A stretch of DNA of 64,000 nt from Serripes groenlandicus. Its lineage: Eukaryota; Mollusca; Bivalvia; Cardiida; Cardiidae. Numbering within the stretch: position 1 is the stretch's first letter; the number at the start of each line of letters is the position of its first letter. The stretch spans positions 57,736,914-57,800,913 of the forward strand of contig JASEVX010000007.1 of the NCBI GenBank assembly GCA_031761405.1, given 5' to 3'. Positions 1 through 11,196 of this stretch are shown here, piece by piece. The notes under the pieces were generated by a model, which was not told where the DNA came from, did no database searches, and saw only the letters and a list, made by a program, of their open reading frames with translations. The position numbers were made by a program, and so were the translations under genes.

Positions 1-445
1 GTCTACATGAATTGTAATAACGTGTTTCCCTACTGTCAACATGAAGTGCGAATACTTTCCAGTCTACATGAAGTGTGATTACTTTTCACTGTATACATGA
101 AGTGTGATTACTTTTCACTGTCTACATGAAGCGTGGTTAATATCCAACTGTCTACATAATGTGTGATTACTTTTCACTGTCGGCCTAAAATTTGACCACT
201 TTTCAATGTCAATATGAAGTGTGATCTGTTTTAAATGTCTATATGCAGTGTTTATACTATTTGTTATGCAGTGTTTGAAGACTACCATCCAATGTCTATT
301 TGAAGTGGGATCACCCTTTGTCAATGTCCACATGAAGTGCGAGCATTTTTGCAATGTATACATACCATGTGATCACTTTTTAAATGTATCTATGAATAAA
401 TACCGACCACTTTTCATTTACTACATGAAGCTACATGAAGCGTGG
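1..445. repeat. Tandem array of ~31-bp units
   Basis: About 14 diverged repeats of a unit like TGTCTACATGAAGTGTGATT plus ACTTTTCAC fill the left edge of the window. The array probably continues to the left. Confidence 0.8.
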
Positions 446-604
446 TAACATTTTTAAGTAACGATATCAAATCATATTTGACACAGATACGGAAGACTGG
501 TTACAATTGCACGGAGATCCAGATAAGGTGGAGTGAACAGGTTGACTTTTTACCCATTTTTTGAAACAGCAACCAATTCTAAAAAAAGAAAAAAAATCAT
601 TCAA
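446..604. other. Unassigned spacer
   Basis: AT-rich spacer between the 31-bp array and the first RC-A element. I see no gene or repeat signature in it. Confidence 0.5.
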
Positions 605-1176
605 CAAGAGGACCATGATGGGCCTATATCACTCACCTGATGTAATAGAACTTTAATAGTTTTCAGTCTTTACATATAAGGAAAACGAGCTCCAACCCCT
701 GATGACCATGATTTTTACAACAGATCAGAATAATTTGAACAATCAAATTGGAAGGTCATCCAAGGAACATTTCTTTCGTTCAAATTATTTTTTCAATAAT
801 GCCAGAACTTTTGGACAAGAAGGTCTTTAAAGTTTTAACTACATGTATATGTACTTGTAAATTGGTAAATATGTCATTTGTATTTTCTCAAGGTTTTGCC
901 TTGTGACCTTCTTTTTGACCCGACATGACCCATATTTGAACTTGGCCTATCTATCATCAAGAAAAACATTCTGAAAAAGTTTAAACATGCTCAAGTTAAA
1001 ATGCCCAGTTTTGAACTTGTCCAAGATTTGATGGAGATGAACGTTCTGATAAACTTTCATGAAGATGCAAAATGTAGCCTGTAGAGTGTTAACATGGCAA
1101 TTGTTGACCATGCACAGCAGACAAAATGTGATCACAATAGCTCACCTTGAGCACTTCGTGCTCAGTGAGCTAAAAA
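605..1176 (-). mobile_element. RC-A element (Helitron/Helentron-like, non-autonomous)
   Basis: In + orientation it starts CAAGAGGACCATGATGG..CACTCACC and ends with the hairpin GAGCACTTCGTGCTC followed by GTGAGCTAAAAA. Read on the minus strand, this is a 5' subterminal repeat, a body, the same repeat inverted, a hairpin and a CTTG end beside T. The body is a chimera of several RC-A core types. Confidence 0.6.
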
Positions 1177-1535
1177 TGGAACAATATTGCTAGAGGATCA
1201 CCCAAAGAACATTAAGTAATTTTCAAATAGGCCCAAATTCAATCTACAAATTATTCTGAAATTGTTCTATTGGTATAGGTATGGAAGTCCTTTTTAGAAA
1301 AAATGTGATTAGATGACAGTGAATGATCACAATAGCTTAACCTGCACTTTGCTCAGATACGCTCACATTTTTAAAGTGGACCACCCAAGGAACATTCCTG
1401 TGAAGTTTGGTTGAGATAAACCTAGTGGATTAAGAGGAGGTGAAACTTTGACAACACATGGTAGACACAGAGTGACTACATTAGCTCAACTTCAGCACTT
1501 TGTTCAAAGGAGTGGCAAAATGAACATTTTTTTTT
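1177..1535 (-). mobile_element. Degenerate RC-A copies
   Basis: Two decayed 3' parts contain 'gatcacaatagctta' and 'gactacattagctcaacttc'. A short stretch with GTGTGACAGACAGACA at 1,578-1,595 is RC-C-like. Confidence 0.45.
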
Positions 1536-1648
1536 TTTGAAGGAACAAATAGGTCACCTGCCACTATGCCAGTAAGTGAAAGTGTGACAGACAGACAAGA
1601 CAGAAGGAATCCTTGCCCAACTCTGTCAAAGAAGGTGATACAAAATTG

Positions 1649-1845
1649 ATTGTTTGGTGTTTTACACCACTTTCAACAATTTTTCGGTTTTCTGACAACA
1701 GTCAATCATCACAATGCTAACCCCGCAGCCCTGAGCGCCAATGGCGGCAGCAGTTACTACCCTTTTTTTAAGTTTTTGGTATCACTCGTACCTGCGACCA
1801 CCTGCATATGAGATAGATGCTCTACTGTTACACCTCCGAGGTGGT
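1649..1845 (-). mobile_element. tRNA-derived SINE, antisense
   Basis: Body 'ttggtgttttacaccactttcaac' type sequence (tail proximal) followed by a tRNA-like head near 1,790-1,845 with 'acctgcgaccacctgc' and 'gctctactgttacacctccga'. It is diverged, and target-site duplications were not found. Confidence 0.45.
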
Positions 1846-2464
1846 GTGACAACATTAAGTAGCTAAATGTTTGAATAACCTACTCACTATTTTTATGGAA
1901 CAGACTACTTGACAGAATTTGACCAAATGCTATCGCACTAGGCACAGAAGATTTGTGTTGAGACATATCAAGCAAAATCCAGGAACAACACTAGAACTGT
2001 GTGTGAACTCACAAAAAGATATCCCCAATCCCGCGCTTACAAGACATATGGACAGACAGAAAAACAGATATATTTCCGACCGGGATAATCTTACTTCATG
2101 CACATCCTCAGGTTGTGTACTGCAACTGTGTAAAGTTTCATCAGAATCGGTCCAAATTCGGTCAAAAATTGTTTGTGGGGGTATAATAACAAGTTGAAGA
2201 GTCTGGGACTCGAAATACAACATTTACACTTCATCATAGTATTCCTCATAAATTTTAATTGACAACATACATAAAATAAACAACAATATCTTAAAATATA
2301 AAATAATAGCACTTTCTCATCAAAGCTGAAAAAAATACATTACTTGGAGAGTTGTTTTTAAGACAAATACATGTCTCCCCCATCCCTACTCCCACAAGGT
2401 ATAAGGACTTGGAAAACGTAGAAGTTCAGGCAACTATATCATATATAAAGCTGAATTACAATCT
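1846..2464. other. No recognised feature
   Basis: Overlapping short open frames exist on both strands around 1,920-2,220, with nothing protein-like. The stretch 'catcagaatcggtccaaattcggtc' resembles core text of RC elements. Confidence 0.4.
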
Positions 2465-2682
2465 TTAACCATTTTCCCACAGACATAAGCTTTCTGATGA
2501 CTCTGCAGCAGATGACTTCTGAAAACATTGCAAAAGGAGAAATTGCTCATTATGAGTTGTTTCTCGATTTGCAACAATATTTTCAACTCTATTCCATACT
2601 TAAACATTCATTTTAGAGTTTATAAATGTTTGTCTTTCAAAGTTGTCTGCTGCAGAATTGATGTATGTGGGAATGGGTTTAA
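2465..2682 (-). mobile_element. piggyBac-like MITE (older CCCACATA type)
   Basis: TTAACC left end, CTGCAGCAGATGACTT inner repeat and CTGCTGCAG near the right end. It shares its right TTAA with the next copy. Confidence 0.7.
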
Positions 2683-2884
2683 ACCTTTCCCTCATATAGA
2701 CCCTTCTGCAGCAGATGGCTTTTTGAAAACATGGCAACAAAAGGAGAAATTGCTCAAAACAAGCAATTTCTCCTTTTGTCACCATGTTTATAACTCGATT
2801 CAGTTAAAGGGAGTTTCGAACAAAGAAATGCGGGTATGTTTTCAGTCGTCTGCTGCAGAGTAGTCATATGTGGGAAAGTGTTAA
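2679..2884 (-). mobile_element. piggyBac-like MITE abutting the previous one
   Basis: Starts at the shared TTAA (2,679-2,682) and ends GGGAAAGTGTTAA. The central hairpin TTGCTCAAAACAAGCAA is clear. Confidence 0.7.
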
Positions 2885-2985
2885 ACTGGGTCTAGCAGCA
2901 ATAGCTTAGTAAGTACTAGTAACTATTGAAAGTAACTATTAGGACTATCAATTCAGGGGCCATGAGATTGAACCCTGGTTTGGCG
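2885..2985 (+). mobile_element. SINE fragment with tRNA-like B box
   Basis: 'gccatgagattgaaccctgg' near 2,960 resembles a pol III B box, with an A-box-like 'tagcttagtaag' upstream. It begins directly at a MITE end. Confidence 0.4.
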
Positions 2986-3547
2986 ATTCATTATTTCCCA
3001 TGATCGACAAAATTCATGTCTTTCTTCTTCCAATAGGCCAAGTACTCCATGTAACTGAAATACTTTTGGAAATATGTGTGACACAAATTTTCCAATCTTT
3101 AAGGTATAATAATCAAAGTCACGGGTCATCACTCTGCTTAAACTAGCCTCCAGTGAATACAAATATACATTTACACATGCTGATTAACATTCCTAAAAAG
3201 TTTAATGACTGTAGGATGCATGCCACAACTTTTCCACTCTTATCAACTTATTCCTGATAAGTCAAGGACCATATATATATCTGCAAAAACGGGGTTGCAA
3301 CAAAAACAAACCCCCAGGTACACAACCGCAAATGCAGTGAAACATTCCTGTTATTTTAATGACTAATAGGTTTAGGGATATGTGCAACACAAAGTTTGAC
3401 AACGGACTGACGGAGGGATTGACATTTAACTGCCAAAATCATTATATATGTCTCCATAGACAGACAGACAGACGGGCAAAGCTCCGGATAAACATCATCA
3501 ATCTTCCAGGCCAGAGTTGCATTACAATTTGGCCTAAAAAATTAGTT

Positions 3548-3829
3548 TTAACCCTTTCTCTCATACCACAATTCTGCATAACATATTTTAAACATATTTT
3601 GTCAAAAGATGGAATATCTCTTTAATTGAACGGATAACGTTACTATGACTAAAAGTGGAAAACATTGTGTCAAAAGGAGAAATTGCCTCGTTTTGAGCAA
3701 TTTCTTCTTTTGTCACTATGTTTTCAAAAAGCTGTCTGCTGCAGAGGCATCAGAATGTATAGTGTTTTATGGCACATCGACAGCTAAGGTCATTTAGCAC
3801 GCATTAAATCTATATGTGGAAAGGGTTAA
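3548..3829 (+). mobile_element. piggyBac-like MITE with a ~45-bp internal insertion
   Basis: TTAACCCTTTCTCTCATA left end and GGAAAGGGTTAA right end. The extra bases sit between the CTGCTGCAG inner repeat and the right terminus (about 3,760-3,808). Confidence 0.75.
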
Positions 3830-3904
3830 TGAACAAACATGACATTTCAAACAGGCAAATGGACAGAGATGTGGCCCCCTCAGTGCCACCCTACAAACAC
3901 AGGC

Positions 3905-4041
3905 TTCAAAATGAGCAATTTCTTCTTTTGCAACAATGTTTTCAACTCATTTTATTAATTATACCTACATTTATAGAGTTTTTCTGTTTTTTTTATTTCA
4001 AAGTCGTCTGCTGCAGATTGTTGTATGTGGGAAAGGGTTAA
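3905..4041 (-). mobile_element. piggyBac-like MITE, right half
   Basis: Begins within the central hairpin and ends TGTATGTGGGAAAGGGTTAA. The left half is missing. Confidence 0.65.
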
Positions 4042-4112
4042 GACAAGAGAAACACATGAAGACAACGTACGAAAACAATGCATTTAGATCAAAAGATCAA
4101 ACATAAAATAAA

Positions 4113-4660
4113 CAAGAGGTCGATGATGGTAACGTATTGCTCTCCTATATTTATATCTTAGCAAGCACAAAAATGATGTTTGTCTAATTTTAACACTAGT
4201 AGTTATCTTGTGCAGCGGAGCATGAACAATCTTGGTTCATCTTAAGACAAAATTCGGTGACAAAGGAGATATGACCCGGACAAGCTTTTTCTTTAAACTG
4301 TGTCGGAGGTCAAGGTCAAATTCAGTGACCCAATTTTGGTAAAAACTACATCTACTTCGCAAGAAGCATCTTCAGAACAATTTTGGTACATCCAGGTGTG
4401 ATAACATGAGATTGCCCGGATAAACATTTTCCTTAAAATAAGGTCACAGTGACACACTGTCTTCCCAAGATGCAAATGCATACCAAATTTGGTAAATCTA
4501 AGTAATATGGTATAGAAGATATTGCCTAGACAAGAATGGGCAAGTATCATCTGTAAATTGTACAAGACGCAATGCGTCTTCCCAAGAGGCATGTGCATAC
4601 CAAATTTGATAACTCGAACTGAAAAGGTATAGGAGATATAGCTCGGACAAGGTTGGCATG
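4113..4660 (-). mobile_element. RC-like element, partial
   Basis: Starts AACAAGAGGTCGATGATGG. The core has two near repeats of 'gtcttcccaagatgcaaatg' type text with 'caaatttggtaa'. No clear opposite end. Confidence 0.4.
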
Positions 4661-5190
4661 ACAGATGAGAAACAAACCTAATCCCCCAACCACACACATA
4701 TGGGGTTACCTGGTGGGAACTAAAAAGCATTTCAGGTATTTGGGTTTAAAGCACTACAAGGAATGTATGATTTTAAAGAAAGCTTGTGGGACTGTTAATT
4801 TTACCATTACACTGATAAAAACAATAAATGACACCTTAGTATTTCATTTTTGCCTCATAGACAACCATTCCCCCAACGCAGACAAGTTTTGACAGCATAC
4901 AACTTCTGAAACGCTTGTATACCTTTGGATCAGATAGCATGGATGCCTTGAAAGATCTCCACTTGTCACTTGGTAAACAGGGTTTTACAATTCAATCATT
5001 TTATTAATTCTGGTAGGGCATCTCCTGAGAAACGTTCCTGTATAAGAATTTTCTAAGGGTTAAATAATGCCATAAAGATGATTAAATAAGATCACATTCT
5101 GCTAGATACAGTTCTATTAGCTTTGTTGTTACATACAATCTTCATCTTTGGCACAAATTTATCTAGATACACATTTTAAAAGACAAAACA
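4661..5190. other. No recognised feature
   Basis: Unique-looking AT-rich sequence. I see no coding or repeat signature I can defend. Confidence 0.4.
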
Positions 5191-5194
5191 TATT

Positions 5195-5355
5195 AATTAC
5201 CCCTTTCCCACCTGCAAAGGCATTTTGACACCTCTACAGCAGACGACATTTGAAAACATCAATTAAGCTATCTTTTATGGAGATTTTTCAGGTTTTTGGC
5301 ACTGTGTTTTCAAAGTCTCCTTTTGCAGATTTGTTGTATGTGGGAAAGGGTGATT
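5195..5355 (-). mobile_element. piggyBac-like MITE, internally deleted
   Basis: CCCCTTTCCCACCTGCA left end and TGTATGTGGGAAAGGG right end. The central hairpin is lost. Confidence 0.55.
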
Positions 5356-5457
5356 AAGACAACTAAACAAACATAGACAACAATCAGTATTTAGCTCTGA
5401 TACATATTATAAGCACCATGTGAAAAATAAGACATTCAACACAAAAATGAAAAGACC

Positions 5458-5662
5458 TTAACCCTTTCCCTCATAAAGATGCTTTCTGACAACATGGTGA
5501 CAAAAGAGGAAATTGCTCAAAACGAGCAATTTCCCTTTTTGTCACCATGCTTTCAACTCTTATTTAATTGTTGTACTTTCCTTTAAAGGGAGTTTCTAAT
5601 TAGTTTTGGGTTTGTTTTCAAAGTCGTCTGCTGCAGATTTGTTGTATGTGGGAAAGTGTTAA
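5458..5662 (-). mobile_element. piggyBac-like MITE
   Basis: TTAACCCTTTCCCTCATA left end and GGGAAAGTGTTAA right end. Its right TTAA is the left TTAA of the next copy. Confidence 0.75.
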
Positions 5663-5996
5663 CCCCTTTCCACTTGCAGACAAATTTTGACACATAAGCA
5701 GCCGACAACTTTGACAACATTGTGGCAAAAGGAGAAATTGCTCACATGAGCCATTATTTATCCTTTTGCCACAATGTTATCAACTTAATTCAATAAACAT
5801 ACTATCATTTATATGCAGCAGACGACTTTGACAACATTGTTGCAAAAGGAGAAAAATTCCTCAAATGGATGATTTCTCATGCAATGTTATCAACTTAATC
5901 CAATAAATATGCTTTCATTTACAGAAATTTGCCATATTTTTATTGTTAATGTTTTCAAAATCTTCTGCTGCAGATTTATTGTAAGAGAGAAAGGAT
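5659..5996 (-). mobile_element. piggyBac-like MITE with internal tandem duplication
   Basis: Starts at the shared TTAA. The block 'gcagacgactttgacaacatt' and the following hairpin half occur twice (about 5,700 and 5,818). The right end has decayed. Confidence 0.6.
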
Positions 5997-6036
5997 CAAC
6001 TATGTTCACGATATAGATGTCTGTGGTGGCTCTGAA

Positions 6037-6283
6037 GCATATCGAGGGCTTGGCGTGAAATGGTTGTAACTAAAATTGGTAATTTTTTACCAAGGTTAAT
6101 CACCTCTTTATAAGCGTTAAATCATTTTTCTTGGTAAACAATGGAAATTTAGGTGCCATTGCTCGTTCTGAGCAATGGCACCTAAATTTGCATCGTTTAC
6201 AAAAGGGTCAAAATTGCCCCTAAACCAGGGTTTTCAAAATAGGTTTTAAGTTACAACTGTTTCACGCCAAGCCCTCGATATGC
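6037..6283. mobile_element. MITE with 24-bp perfect terminal inverted repeats
   Basis: GCATATCGAGGGCTTGGCGT(GAAA) at the left is matched in inverse at the right, and GTTGTAACT is also inverted inside. The centre holds a near-perfect palindrome 6,149-6,191 (GGTGCCATTGCTCG / GAGCAATGGCACC). A TA duplication is possible at gcaTAtcga / tcgaTAtgc. Family unknown, possibly Tc1/mariner-like. Confidence 0.65.
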
Positions 6284-6702
6284 CTTTTGAAACCATTATG
6301 AGAAAAAGGGGAAAAGCTAAAAAATATGTCACACTGATTTCATCTGTGTATCAAATTTATGTTGGCACTGTAGCACTAACCTGCGTACCATGGCTCTATA
6401 TGATAAAAGAGTCCATGACAAAAAATAATTTGATATATAAATCAACGAGAGGGCCAGTATTGATCCACTGCCATTACTATAGGAATAAATTAAATCTCTA
6501 CAGCCATATAATGCAAAACAGCAAAGTTTTTCAACCTTTCAACATGAATTGACCATGTTCGAACTTGATGAACAATTCAACCAACTTGATAAAGTTTCAT
6601 GCAGACTGGTTAATATCAGAGGCCTCAAGCATGCTAAAAAGCAAATTGTTGATGATGGACAAAAGGCAATCACAATAACTGGCCTTTAGTTGAGCTAAAA
6701 AT
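6284..6702 (-). mobile_element. Spacer ending in an RC-A 5' end fragment
   Basis: From about 6,550 the text matches RC-A bodies ('gttcgaacttgat', 'aaagtttcatgc') and ends GTTGAGCTAAAAA. The first 260 bp have an open frame but no recognisable protein. Confidence 0.4.
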
Positions 6703-6937
6703 GTAAAGAAAGCATATATTTTTAAATTATTACAAATTACTAGAAGGAGGGATTGGTAGATCAAGATAATATTCTACCGGATAACATTCTGCTTTATTTA
6801 CAATGCTCTCAAAAGTTCAATGCTGCTGAGGCATGTAAAGCCATCTGTATCAGTAAAGGGGATTAAAAGAACAAAATACATTAACAATTGCAATACACTA
6901 ACACTAACATTGGTAAGTCAATATTTGGAATTTCAAG

Positions 6938-7116
6938 CATTTTATCCCATCCCCATATGTCTATAGCAGATAACTCATAAAAATAGTGAAATTGTTGATA
7001 AAGAGCAATTTCTCCTCATTCCACAATAAATTCAACTCTATCTAAAAATAGATTTTTGATAATTCTGACAATTCTGACAAGAATTTTTGAAAGTTGTCTA
7101 TTGTAGATTTGTTTAA
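6938..7116. mobile_element. Degenerate piggyBac-like MITE
   Basis: Only the hairpin 'gagcaatttctcctcattcc' region and a weak right arm are recognisable. It abuts the next copy. Confidence 0.45.
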
Positions 7117-7343
7117 CCCTTTTACCTCATAGGACAATTCTGCAGCAGACGACTTTGATCATACTTTGTCAAAAATTAGAAAATCTCTATAATTGAATGG
7201 ATAACCTATGACTACAAATGGAAAACATGGTGGCAAAAGGAGAAATTGCTTGTTTTGAGCAATTTCTTCTTTTGTTGCCATGTTTTCAAAAAGCCGTCTG
7301 CTGCAGAAGTGTCAGAAAGTGTCTATATGAGGGAAAGGGTTAA
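7113..7343 (+). mobile_element. piggyBac-like MITE, near-complete 231 bp
   Basis: TTAA on both sides. Inner repeats CTGCAGCAGACGACTTT and CTGCTGCAG are both present. Confidence 0.85.
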
Positions 7344-7487
7344 TGTGGTAAAGGGATTATTAATGAGAAGCATATCTTATATATCATATATTATGATATA
7401 CTTTTACCGTGATGCTTTATCAAATATTCTATGTCAGACTAATTAAATCACTCACTTACTTAGTCATAGGTTATCCATTCAGGTTTT

Positions 7488-7640
7488 TTAACCCTTTTCC
7501 ACCAACGACAACTCCGCAGGCGACGACTTTAAAAAACATACACGAAAAAATTTGGAAACTCCCTTTAAATAAAAGTACAATAATGCAAGAGTTGATAACA
7601 TGGTGACAAAAGGAGAAATTGCTTGTTTTGTAAAATGCCG
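7488..7640 (+). mobile_element. piggyBac-like MITE, left part
   Basis: TTAACCCTTTTCC left end. It is cut in the central hairpin. The adjoining 7,660-7,730 text ('gttcgtgcaaaatggtagtaac') resembles half of the small palindrome at 54,458. Confidence 0.6.
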
Positions 7641-8002
7641 CTTATCTAAAGCTCTATCATGGGTTCGTGCAAAATGGTAGTAACAACATTTTGTTGCATA
7701 GTGACAACTATTTCTTACACCGATGTCTGTGAATCCAATGTGTGTGAGGTATATTTAAGTGAGAACTTATAGTTTATTAAAACACAATGGTAAACATCGA
7801 GGAGACATTTTATGTCACCGCTCATAGATCAAGGTGTGTATGTGTATTATGTTCATTGTGTTTTGCTCACAGAACGCACAGCAAGCCTTCAAGGGTTATC
7901 TCCCATGTACTAGAGTACTTGTCAATATGGTGTTCGTATTTTACAAGGCAATTAATACAAATATAACCAAAAATGTGCAACAGAACATAAAAACATACAA
8001 GT
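7641..8002. other. No recognised gene
   Basis: Contains only the half-palindrome noted for the preceding element and unique AT-rich sequence. Confidence 0.35.
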
Positions 8003-8220
8003 TTAACCCTTTCCCACCTTTCTGAAGCATCTGCAGCAGATGACTTTTGAAAACTTTGTCGCAAAAGGAGAATTGCTCAACACAAGCAAATTCTCAATTT
8101 GCCACAATGCTTTCAACTTTTTGCATTAAGTATACCTTTCTTTATAGAGATTATCTGGGTTTTTGCAAACACGCTTTCAGTCGTCTGCTGCAGGTTTGCT
8201 GTATGTGTGAAAGGCTATAA
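8003..8220 (-). mobile_element. piggyBac-like MITE
   Basis: TTAACCCTTTCCCACC left end; the right end GTGAAAGGCTATAA is mutated and overlaps the next copy's start. Confidence 0.7.
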
Positions 8221-8440
8221 CCCTTTCCCACATAGAGCGAACCTGCAGCAGATGACTTTGAAAACATCTAAACAATAATATGGAAAATCGCCCTAAATGA
8301 AGACATACTTATTGAATAGAGTTGAAAACATTGTGTCAAAAGGAGAAATTGCTTGTTTTGAGCAATTTCTTATTTTGTCACAAAGTTTTCGAAAAACGCC
8401 TGCAGCAGAGGAGTCAGAAAGCGTCTTGAGATTTATGTTC
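8217..8440 (+). mobile_element. piggyBac-like MITE, right terminus lost
   Basis: ATAACCCTTTCCCACATA left end. It keeps GCAGCAGAGGAGTCAGAAAG at the right and then stops. Confidence 0.65.
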
Positions 8441-8451
8441 ATCTGCTTATT

Positions 8452-8609
8452 TTAACCCTTTCCCACATACAACAAAACTGCAGCAGATGACTTTGAAAAT
8501 TCTTAGTATTAAATTGCTCAAAACAAGCAATTTCTTCTTTTGTCACAATGTTTTCCCATTTTAGTCATAGTTAATCCATGCAATATTGTCATATGAGGGT
8601 AAGGGTTAA
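8452..8609. mobile_element. piggyBac-like MITE, recombinant with two short-spacer ends
   Basis: Both ends are of the short-spacer kind (left 'acaacaaaactgcagcag', right 'aatattgtcatatgaggg'), so it looks like a product of exchange between opposite-orientation copies. 158 bp with TTAA on both sides. Confidence 0.6.
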
Positions 8610-9304
8610 GTATATCCTGGTGAAAATAAAGAAACATTTAGATTACGTTATAGGGAGAAATTGCTTGCTGCAAGCAAGAATCCTTTTCCCAAAATGTTTT
8701 CAAAAATCATCTGCTGCAAACGTATTTAATGTCCTGCAAAACACATCAAGTTATATCCGAGACGTATATCCTACTTCTCAAATAATAACAAGCAAAAAGA
8801 CAAGAAAAATGTTTAACAAGAAAAATACTGGATACTATTTGAATGCAGACAACACTTAAAATTTTACATGAAGTGAGTAATATTATAATTTCATACTTTC
8901 AAAAGAAAATATTACATAAGGGGCCATATTACTACCCCTTTTTCTAACAAAGGTGTATTCTAGTGCCCAAAATTATGACCAACAAATATACTGCGACTCA
9001 AAAACATATGCAACTCTTTAAAAATAACAGATTTCTATCTTGACAAATTTATGTGAGGGAAGAATTGTAAAGATTTTCAGAAATTTTGCGAAATAGGGGA
9101 AGGAGGTCAATATGTATAGTCTTATTAAATATTGTCCTTTGTCCGGGAGAAGACGGTCCAAATCGGACTTCTCTATATATATCAAACTGAACACATCATT
9201 TATACATAGTATGGCACTGTTACAAACTCCACAAAACTATTTTTATTCATAACACTAGTTTTTTGTAAATAATAAATGCGTTGTCTGCCAATAACCTGTA
9301 CAAA
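8610..9304. other. MITE debris then unique sequence
   Basis: 8,660-8,725 retains a MITE hairpin arm and CTGCTGCA. The remainder shows only a small hairpin at 9,152-9,170 (GGTCC aaat CGGAC). Confidence 0.35.
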
Positions 9305-9988
9305 CAAGAGGATCATGAAGGTCCTAAATCGCTCATCTGATTTAATAGAAATCACAGATTTCAATGTTCTTACGATATGCAACAAGGAAAACAAGCAATG
9401 CCACCTTGTGGTCATATTTATCAACAGATCAGAATAATTTGAAAAATCTTTGTACTGAAACATTTGTACAAAATTATTTTCAAATTGGGCCAGTACTTTT
9501 AGACAAGAAGATTTTTTAAGTATTCACTATATATATATGTTTTTTTTTAAATCAGGCCAGTTCTTTTTGACAAGAAGATTTTCACTACACACATAAGGAA
9601 AACAAGCTCCGCTCCCTGGTGGCCATGTTTTACAACAGATCAGATTAATTTGAACAGTCTTGGTAGCCACATAAAGAACATTTGGGCAAAATATTTTTCA
9701 AATCGAGTCTACTTTTTGACAAGAAGATTTTTAAAGTTTTGGCATTTTCCCCCTTAGCTGATGCCACTGCAACCAAAGAAATGCATGGAATTGAATTCTT
9801 TGAACAACTTTGAGAGAGGACCACCTTAGGAACATTCCTGTGGAATTATTTTGAATCGGTTAATTGGTTTAGGAGGAGAAGTCGTTTGTAGGAAAATGTT
9901 AACAGACGGACGGACGGACAGACAGACAGATGATGATGATAACGACAGATAGTGAGTGATCTCAAAAGCTTAGCTCAAAAGGTGTGAA
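9305..9988 (-). mobile_element. RC-A element, truncated at its 5' side
   Basis: Starts CAAGAGGATCATGAAGGTCC..CGCTCATCTG and contains two diverged core repeats ('cagatcagaataatttgaac') and (GACG)/(GACA) tracts. It ends at 'agcttagctcaaaaggtg' next to an RC-C element. Confidence 0.55.
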
Positions 9989-9993
9989 CTAAC

Positions 9994-10148
9994 TAGAATG
10001 GAGTGCTCTGCGGAGCACATGTGTCACCTGCACCTGCAAAGTGTGACGAAAAAATGTGACGGACAGACAGACAGATTGATGGACAGACGCCGGACAAAAA
10101 AAAAGTAATCCCTAAGTGCCTACCATGCTATGCAGGGCGACACAACAA
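9994..10148 (-). mobile_element. RC-C element, short
   Basis: CTAGAATGGAGTGCTCTGCGG hairpin end (split: CTAGAATGGA, GTGCTCTGCGGAGCAC), GTGTCACCTGC subterminal repeat and 'gcagggcgacac' at the other end. The hairpin is 6 nt from CTAG, as at Helitron 3' ends. Confidence 0.65.
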
Positions 10149-10154
10149 TCAAGA

Positions 10155-10236
10155 AAATCAAAGCGTGACAAATGGACAGACATACACCAGAGTGTATCCC
10201 TAAGTGTCTCCCTGTCTAACATGCAGGAGACACAAA
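10155..10236 (-). mobile_element. RC-C 5' end fragment
   Basis: 'gcgtgacaaatggacagac' leading to CATGCAGGAGACACAAAAA. Confidence 0.5.
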
Positions 10237-10315
10237 AAGCAGGACATAAGGTAATAAAACTATGCTCTGTACTAAGAATTTGTAATCTGGCATCCGATTG
10301 GCATGTAAGATTTTA

Positions 10316-10537
10316 GACGGACTTTAACAGTCCCACTTTCTTTCTTGAAAAATTAATTTCAAATTGAAATCATTATTTATATATATATGTAGGTATGTGT
10401 ATGGGCATATGTATATATACATTCAATTACTATTTTTCAACTATTTTATTGTCTTAACTATTCTGTATGTATATTTATGAATATCAACCATGAGCTGTTT
10501 AAGTTTTAGTTGAAAATAAAATATCTGTTCTGTTCTG
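10316..10537 (+). mobile_element. Probable LINE 3' end with microsatellite tail
   Basis: AT-rich stretch ending GTTGAAAATAAAATATCTG(TTCTG)n. An AATAAA signal followed by a short pentamer tail is typical of CR1/L2-like 3' ends. No coding part is present. Confidence 0.4.
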
Positions 10538-10651
10538 TAAAAACAACCCAAATTCAAACTAACCAATTATGATACAGGCTTTGCAGAGCAGTCACTATTC
10601 ACAGATGATTATTACTTTTGGTAATTTCTTCTTCTTAATCCATTATTTGTC

Positions 10652-10789
10652 TTAACCCTTTCCCACATACAAGAAATCTGCAGCAGATGACTTTGAACAT
10701 ATTTTGTAAAAAGAATGGAAAATCTTTATAATTGAATGGATAACCAATGACTAAAAGTGAAACACATTGTGGCTAAAGGAGAAACTGCA
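10652..10789 (+). mobile_element. piggyBac-like MITE, left part
   Basis: TTAACCCTTTCCCACATACA left end. It is cut at 'ggagaaactgc' where an RC-C fragment begins. Confidence 0.65.
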
Positions 10790-10876
10790 CCTGCTCATTG
10801 AAAGTGTGACGAAAAAGTGTGACAGACAGACAGACAGAAAGTAATCCCAAAGTGCCTATCATGCTACACAACAAAA
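10790..10876 (-). mobile_element. RC-C fragment
   Basis: 'gtgacgaaaaagtgtgac' plus GACA repeats and 'aagtgcctatcatgctac'. Confidence 0.5.
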
Positions 10877-10881
10877 CTTAT

Positions 10882-11100
10882 TTAACACTTTCCCACCTGC
10901 AGACACATTTTAAACGCATCTGCAACAGATGACTTTTTACAACATTGTGACATAAGGCGAAATTGCTCATAATGAGCATTTTCTCCTTTTGCCATAATGT
11001 TTTCAACTCTTCAATAAATTATCCTTTCATTAATTCAAAATATTTGCCTCAATGTTTCCATCGTATCCTGCAGATATGTTGTATGTGGGAAAGAGTTTAC
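10882..11100 (-). mobile_element. piggyBac-like MITE
   Basis: TTAACACTTTCCCACCTGCA left end; right end TGTATGTGGGAAAGAG, with the last bases decayed. Confidence 0.65.
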
Positions 11101-11196
11101 TATAATTGTTATTTTAGATAACTTAAAATAACATCTAAGAAAAAATCTCTTGAATGTTCAATGTGAAAACATACCAGTTTATATAAAAATGTATAG

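Noticed and set aside
605..1176. Canonical Helitron with TC start and CTRR end in + orientation
   Set aside because: GTGAGCTAA at the right could pass as CTRR, but the left side lacks TC. The reverse orientation, with hairpin and CTTG/CTAG, fits all families better.
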